Below are positions 60,420 to 64,000 of a stretch of DNA of 64,000 nt, one piece after another. The position numbers were made by a program, and so were the translations under genes. This DNA comes from Clostridia bacterium. Lineage in GTDB: Bacteria; Bacillota; Clostridia; Christensenellales; CAG-917. Location of the stretch: contig JAFZVB010000014.1 of assembly GCA_017618055.1 (NCBI GenBank), positions 346,946 to 410,945 of the forward strand. The letters are read 5' to 3'. Under the pieces are notes generated by a model. It did not search any database, had not been told where the DNA came from, and saw only the letters and a program-made list of their open reading frames with translations. Every line of letters starts with the position of its first letter. The first letter of the stretch is position 1.

Positions 60420-62131
60420 TATTGTATTATCGCCTGGTCTATAATATCTTGTATCTCTTTTTTGGTTCCAACAATCCTTAATACATCTTCATCCACATAT
60501 GCAAAAACAGGCAATGTCTTTAAGAGTTTTAGAACATCTAGTGCTCTTGTGCTCTTCCAACCAAATCCAAGTTGTATCTTTATATTATTAATAATGCCAT
60601 CTTCACATGTTTGGGCTAATGTTAGAGCTTGTATCATATCTCTAGACAATGTGTAGATTTTTATATTATTTTTCTTGCCACATAATCTCTTTGCCTCTTC
60701 ATTAGAAATAATTAAAGTAATGCGTCCAAATTTATCTTTATCACTATATATATGCAATTCTCTTAACTGGTCAAAAACCTTGGCTGCCTTTGGCCACCCC
60801 CAACCACATAATCTTTGTAATCTAGATATGCTTAACCATCCAGATTCAACATCATCTCCTATAGAAATGCGTATTGCTTCTTTAATATCATCGCTCAATA
60901 CATTCTTACCCAAATCAAAAGCCAAATCAGTTTTTGGATGAATACGTTTCTCAAGTATAGGATCGAATATAGCATCATTTTCACTTTTTACATAAGATAA
61001 TACTCTATTTATTTCTTCATTAGTTACATATGGTCCTTGCAATCTTTTTTGTTCTTTCCAATCAGTAAAATACATATCCCCAGAACCACCTAGTTTGGAT
61101 GGGTCTTCTCCTTTAAAACTGATTCCATCCATTCTAAAAGATATCTTTGTTGGAAAGGATACATCTATATCACTTTTTAAAAGATTTGGTCTTTGAGTTG
61201 CAACTATAAAATGAATACCTGTTGTTTCTGACAAACTTACAATTTTATTGATATATTCTTTTAATTTTATTTCACCATCATAGTCATAAGCAAAATCAAT
61301 CATCTCATCCATTACAATAAATATCCTTGGAAGATATTCCATACATGCATGCCATTTTTCATTATATTGCTCAATATCTTTTGCAGAATAAATTGAAAAT
61401 AATGAGATACGTCTATTCGCTTCTTCCATAATCCAGTCTAATGCTCTATAGAATTCATCCTCATCTTTTATAACTGCTCTTGTTAAGGAATATGGGGATT
61501 CATTATACGTTTCAAAATCACATTGCCTTCTATCTACCAATAAAAATCTCACATCTCTAGGCGTACATTTTAACATTAGTGATAATAATATAGATGCAAT
61601 TTCAGTTGACTTCCCTGAGCCTGTATATCCGCCCATAATCATATGAGGCATCTTGATTGCATCTATTATATGTGGGTTCCCTTCCACATCTTCTCCTATG
61701 TATAAAGAATACTTTGGTGCATCCTGAAATTCTTTTGATGCAAGTTTTTCTTTTAGATTAGAATGTGCTCTATTTCTATTAACCACCTGAATCTCAACTT
61801 CATCTCCCTTTTTAGGAATAATAAAAGTGATTCCATCTACCAAATCTGTTCTATTTTCAATATAATCTTCAAAAGATTTTAAAATACTTAAAGGATTATC
61901 ATTATTCTTACCACCATCTTTTTTGTTTTCAAGTTTAGAAGGCATTTTAATAGAACAAGTGTAGGAAGTATAAGATTTCCCTCTTTTAATAGATTTGATA
62001 ATACAAGAAATATTTATTTCTTTTAATACATCAACTATTTTCTCTCCAATTTCTTTGGAATCATCCTCAATAACAGCTGGTTTTGTGTCTTCTAATAAAT
62101 CAATGGTTGGTTTTTTAAATTCGTTATCCAT
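60419..62131 (-). CDS. FtsK/SpoIIIE-type DNA translocase, soluble form
   Basis: This 570-aa protein has the RecA-like motor: Walker A GGYTGSGKST at 167-176 and Walker B IFIVMDE at 270-276, then ATQRP as arginine-finger region. It lacks the four membrane helices of FtsK. Near the C terminus are two winged-helix-like segments (RLQRLCGWGWPKAAKVFDQL and GFGWKSTRALDVL), as in the FtsK gamma domain. I use the ATG at 62131, behind AGGGGG. It is in the AAA-FtsK-HAD-109aa transcript. It is an accessory (plasmid or conflict) motor rather than the cell-division FtsK. Confidence 0.87.
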   Translation of the reverse strand: MDNEFKKPTIDLLEDTKPAVIEDDSKEIGEKIVDVLKEINISCIIKSIKRGKSYTSYTCSIKMPSKLENKKDGGKNNDNPLSILKSFEDYIENRTDLVDGITFIIPKKGDEVEIQVVNRNRAHSNLKEKLASKEFQDAPKYSLYIGEDVEGNPHIIDAIKMPHMIMGGYTGSGKSTEIASILLSLMLKCTPRDVRFLLVDRRQCDFETYNESPYSLTRAVIKDEDEFYRALDWIMEEANRRISLFSIYSAKDIEQYNEKWHACMEYLPRIFIVMDEMIDFAYDYDGEIKLKEYINKIVSLSETTGIHFIVATQRPNLLKSDIDVSFPTKISFRMDGISFKGEDPSKLGGSGDMYFTDWKEQKRLQGPYVTNEEINRVLSYVKSENDAIFDPILEKRIHPKTDLAFDLGKNVLSDDIKEAIRISIGDDVESGWLSISRLQRLCGWGWPKAAKVFDQLRELHIYSDKDKFGRITLIISNEEAKRLCGKKNNIKIYTLSRDMIQALTLAQTCEDGIINNIKIQLGFGWKSTRALDVLKLLKTLPVFAYVDEDVLRIVGTKKEIQDIIDQAIIQ

Positions 62132-62141
62132 AATATTCCCC

Positions 62142-63035
62142 CTATTTAAAATCTTCGTCATGTTTTTTGAAGAAGTCATGATATATTTTTACGTTTTCTA
62201 AATCACTCCACTTATCTATTGTTACAGGACTTCTATCTAAGTTATATATAAATGAATTATCCATACTTAACAATATTGGTGAATGTGTACTTATTATAAA
62301 TTGACAGTCATAATTTGTTGTTGCATCTTGTATTAATTGCATTAACTCGAGTTGATACACAGGAGACAAGCAGTTTTCCGGTTCATCTAGAAGGAATATC
62401 CCGCCTTTTTCAAATTCTTTACTGAAATACTCTAGCGCAGTCTCTCCATTAGACATCATATTCTCTCTTCTTGATGAATACTTCGCAATATAATCTCGTT
62501 TACTCATTTTTCTTGCTTCCAACAAAGCATTTAATTGATCTATATCTTTCATTGATTTATATTGATATCCACGTTCGAGTATTATGTTTATTTCTTGTCT
62601 AGCTTTATCTACTGATTCCTTCCTAATGTTATTGTGCTTAACTCTTCTTGCAATCTCTGCAAAAATATCATCACTTGTTATCATTTTTCTATTACTAGGC
62701 ATTTGTATTTTATTTTGTCCGTCATAATCCATTTCATATTTTATATACTTAACCATATCATCATAAGGACAAACATCTTTCAATAACGAATCTACCCAGT
62801 AAATATCTTTATATATATCTACACATCTATTCGCATTTATGGTACTTGCGATAAGATTCAGAATTGTGGATTTTCCGCTTCCATTATTTCCATATAACAT
62901 GGTTATATCTTTACAAGATATAGTTTCCAAACCGTTATAGAAGAATATGGTCCAAGGATAAAATGACCTATCCGAGTTCATATACTTATCTATCAACTGT
63001 ATATCTGGAAATTTTATGCTTTCTATATATCTCAT
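62142..63035 (-). CDS. SMC/ABC-like AAA family ATPase
   Basis: This 297-aa protein has Walker A GNNGSGKS at 49-56, a long alpha insertion, the signature MSNGE (194-198, in place of LSGGE), Walker B IFLLDE (213-218) and H-loop STHSP. It resembles small RloC/OLD-like ATPases that accompany nucleases or DNA motors, but no TOPRIM or nuclease domain is present. It is first gene of the minus-strand FtsK-HAD set and lies 10 nt before the FtsK-like ATG. Confidence 0.85.
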   Translation of the reverse strand: MRYIESIKFPDIQLIDKYMNSDRSFYPWTIFFYNGLETISCKDITMLYGNNGSGKSTILNLIASTINANRCVDIYKDIYWVDSLLKDVCPYDDMVKYIKYEMDYDGQNKIQMPSNRKMITSDDIFAEIARRVKHNNIRKESVDKARQEINIILERGYQYKSMKDIDQLNALLEARKMSKRDYIAKYSSRRENMMSNGETALEYFSKEFEKGGIFLLDEPENCLSPVYQLELMQLIQDATTNYDCQFIISTHSPILLSMDNSFIYNLDRSPVTIDKWSDLENVKIYHDFFKKHDEDFK

Positions 63036-63066
63036 ACTATATCACCATTGTTATAACTACATTTTA

Positions 63067-63100
63067 AATATACAATATGTAATGTACCAAAAATGACACA
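63067..63100 (-). promoter_or_regulatory. accessory-regulon promoter, dyad copy B
   Basis: TGTACC-AAAAAT-GACACA (63083-63100) with TATATT (63067-63072) on the minus strand, 14 nt past the GGTACA half. The -35 position is again CATTTT. It serves the AAA-FtsK-HAD genes. Confidence 0.6.
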
Positions 63101-63217
63101 TATATTTTGTTTATAGTGAAATCATGTCCGTTTCACATATTTTTTTTCCAAAACATTGGAGTTCTTCTTAAAGCATACATAATCTTAGATTTCTTTTCTT
63201 TATATACGCCCTTTGCA

Positions 63218-63721
63218 TTATAGTAGTTTGGCCTCTGCCCAGTATAGTCCAGATACTATATCCCCATTTGCTAGAGGTGGGATGTCTTCCTCATTATCAT
63301 ATCTATATACTTGGTCTATCTGTACACCAAATATTTCTCCATAGAATAGGAGATAGTTTACATCATCCCATCCCATATCTCTTGGGTATACTCTTTCCTT
63401 TACTCTTGAGTTTATGATATTCATTGGGGATGGTTCCCAGTTTTTATCTGTCACACCTGCGGGGAATGCCCCACAAGGGATGCATGATTCTGGAGCCATA
63501 GATCCATTATGCTTTCTATATTCTTCTTCTGTTTTATATATTCCATCTAGACGATGTCCGAAGAAGGTGACATCTAGATCATATTCTTTGCCTTCTTCGA
63601 AGTCGCCTAAGTTGCAGTTTTTTAGTTCTGCAACGAAGACGAAGCTTCCAGACATGAATTGTGCTATATCTTCTATATTTCCATTACTTTCACATATTCC
63701 CATCATAAATTCAGCCTTCAT
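63218..63721 (-). CDS. hypothetical protein with possible C-terminal frameshift
   Basis: This 167-aa protein of mixed alpha/beta content was not recognised; it has a Cys-containing CIPCGAFPAGV segment. AAAGGAG precedes the ATG. Near its end, after GLYWAEA, the +1 frame is open for 31 further codons (NYYNAKGVYKEKKSKIMYAL, then RRTPMFWKKNM, stop at 63133), a plausible basic tail. One extra A in the AAA at 63227-63229 would explain a truncated product. The stop at 63218 is the visible one. Confidence 0.7.
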   Translation of the reverse strand: MKAEFMMGICESNGNIEDIAQFMSGSFVFVAELKNCNLGDFEEGKEYDLDVTFFGHRLDGIYKTEEEYRKHNGSMAPESCIPCGAFPAGVTDKNWEPSPMNIINSRVKERVYPRDMGWDDVNYLLFYGEIFGVQIDQVYRYDNEEDIPPLANGDIVSGLYWAEAKLL

Positions 63722-63808
63722 ACTAAATCTCCTTTATTCTTAACTAATTATCTTTTATTACAATAAACTAATACTCTCTAAAATTCCTCTTTTGCCTATT
63801 ACACTCTT

Positions 63809-63843
63809 ATTATACGTTATGCATATGTACCAAAAAAGGTACA
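63809..63843 (-). promoter_or_regulatory. accessory-regulon promoter, dyad copy C (best copy)
   Basis: TGTACC-AAAAAA-GGTACA (63826-63843) is a perfect dyad with further near-symmetric flanks (GCAT and ATGC). TATAAT (63809-63814) is 15 nt past the half-site on the minus strand. The promoter serves the gene at 63218-63721 with a leader of about 80 nt. Confidence 0.65.
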
Positions 63844-63862
63844 ATGCACAACATATTTCCTC

Positions 63863-64000
63863 TTATGCTAATCCAAACATGTAGTATTCATATCTTAAAT
63901 ATGATGCATTTGCATATTCACCTACTTCATATAAGAACCAGAATAATGCTGGGAAAATATAATCCAACTCGACATCTTGAGAGAATTCTCCCTTTAGATG
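63863..64000 (-). CDS. C-terminal fragment of a hypothetical protein (runs off window)
   Basis: The last 45 codons of a minus-strand gene end at TAA 63863-63865. The visible tail is acidic, then aromatic (PALFWFLYEVGEYANASYLR, then MFGLA). It is not enough to assign a family. Confidence 0.6.
   Translation of the reverse strand, partial: HLKGEFSQDVELDYIFPALFWFLYEVGEYANASYLRYEYYMFGLA

Noticed and set aside
1..64000. CRISPR array or rRNA genes
   Set aside because: No regularly spaced direct repeats of 25-40 bp and no rRNA-like sequence were seen.

Overview
The window looks like chromosomal DNA of an AT-rich, low-GC Firmicute, most likely an uncultured gut clostridium. The reasons are strong AGGAGG-type ribosome binding sites, TTGACA/TATAAT promoters, a DnaD/DnaI-type replication-initiation pair, a soluble flavodiiron protein, an FMN riboswitch on an ECF riboflavin transporter, and BspA-like leucine-rich repeats. 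TGA is used as a stop codon. Species cannot be assigned from sequence alone.

The left half (1-32.8 kb) is mostly core genome on the minus strand. It holds polA-coaE-tRNA-Leu, a patatin esterase, a large Ig-like/beta-helix surface protein beside an ABC exporter pair, a divergent cation antiporter-MATE operon, a pgk-tpiA-gpmI glycolysis operon, and a housekeeping run (mazG-dusB-trmL-LMW phosphatase). Next come dnaD-like and dnaI-like genes on the plus strand, an M28 peptidase with its MarR regulator, flavoproteins, a RHH antitoxin-HipA-like kinase module with its own palindromic operator, and a glycerate kinase.

From 33 to 39.5 kb the content turns accessory. It contains a promoter with clustered operator-like repeats, a 358-aa protein of unknown family, a structured intergenic element bounded by an 11-bp inverted repeat, and a reverse transcriptase carrying a YSDD active site. 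This trio is the best candidate for an undescribed system. Several unrecognised proteins follow. A core stretch comes next: flavodoxin, a riboflavin transporter with an FMN riboswitch, and a zinc-type P-ATPase operon with an SmtB-like repressor and an HMA gene interrupted by an in-frame stop.

From 44.8 kb to the right end, apart from a U32 peptidase-family gene, the window is an accessory, conflict-like island on the minus strand. It includes a KTSC-vWA-PP2C-protein kinase operon resembling TerY-P triads, in which the kinase carries about 17 BspA-type leucine-rich repeats. Upstream of it lies an unusual LRR-RelE-like-UvrD helicase fusion with a coiled-coil partner. Beyond these are DUF2130, a membrane-less FtsH-like protease with a possible single-span micropeptide, two paralogous small proteins, a HAD protein, a soluble FtsK-like translocase and an SMC/ABC-like ATPase. 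An 18-bp dyad, TGTACC-N6-GGTACA, overlaps the -35 region of three accessory promoters, and a weaker fourth copy exists. This suggests a shared regulon across the accessory genes.
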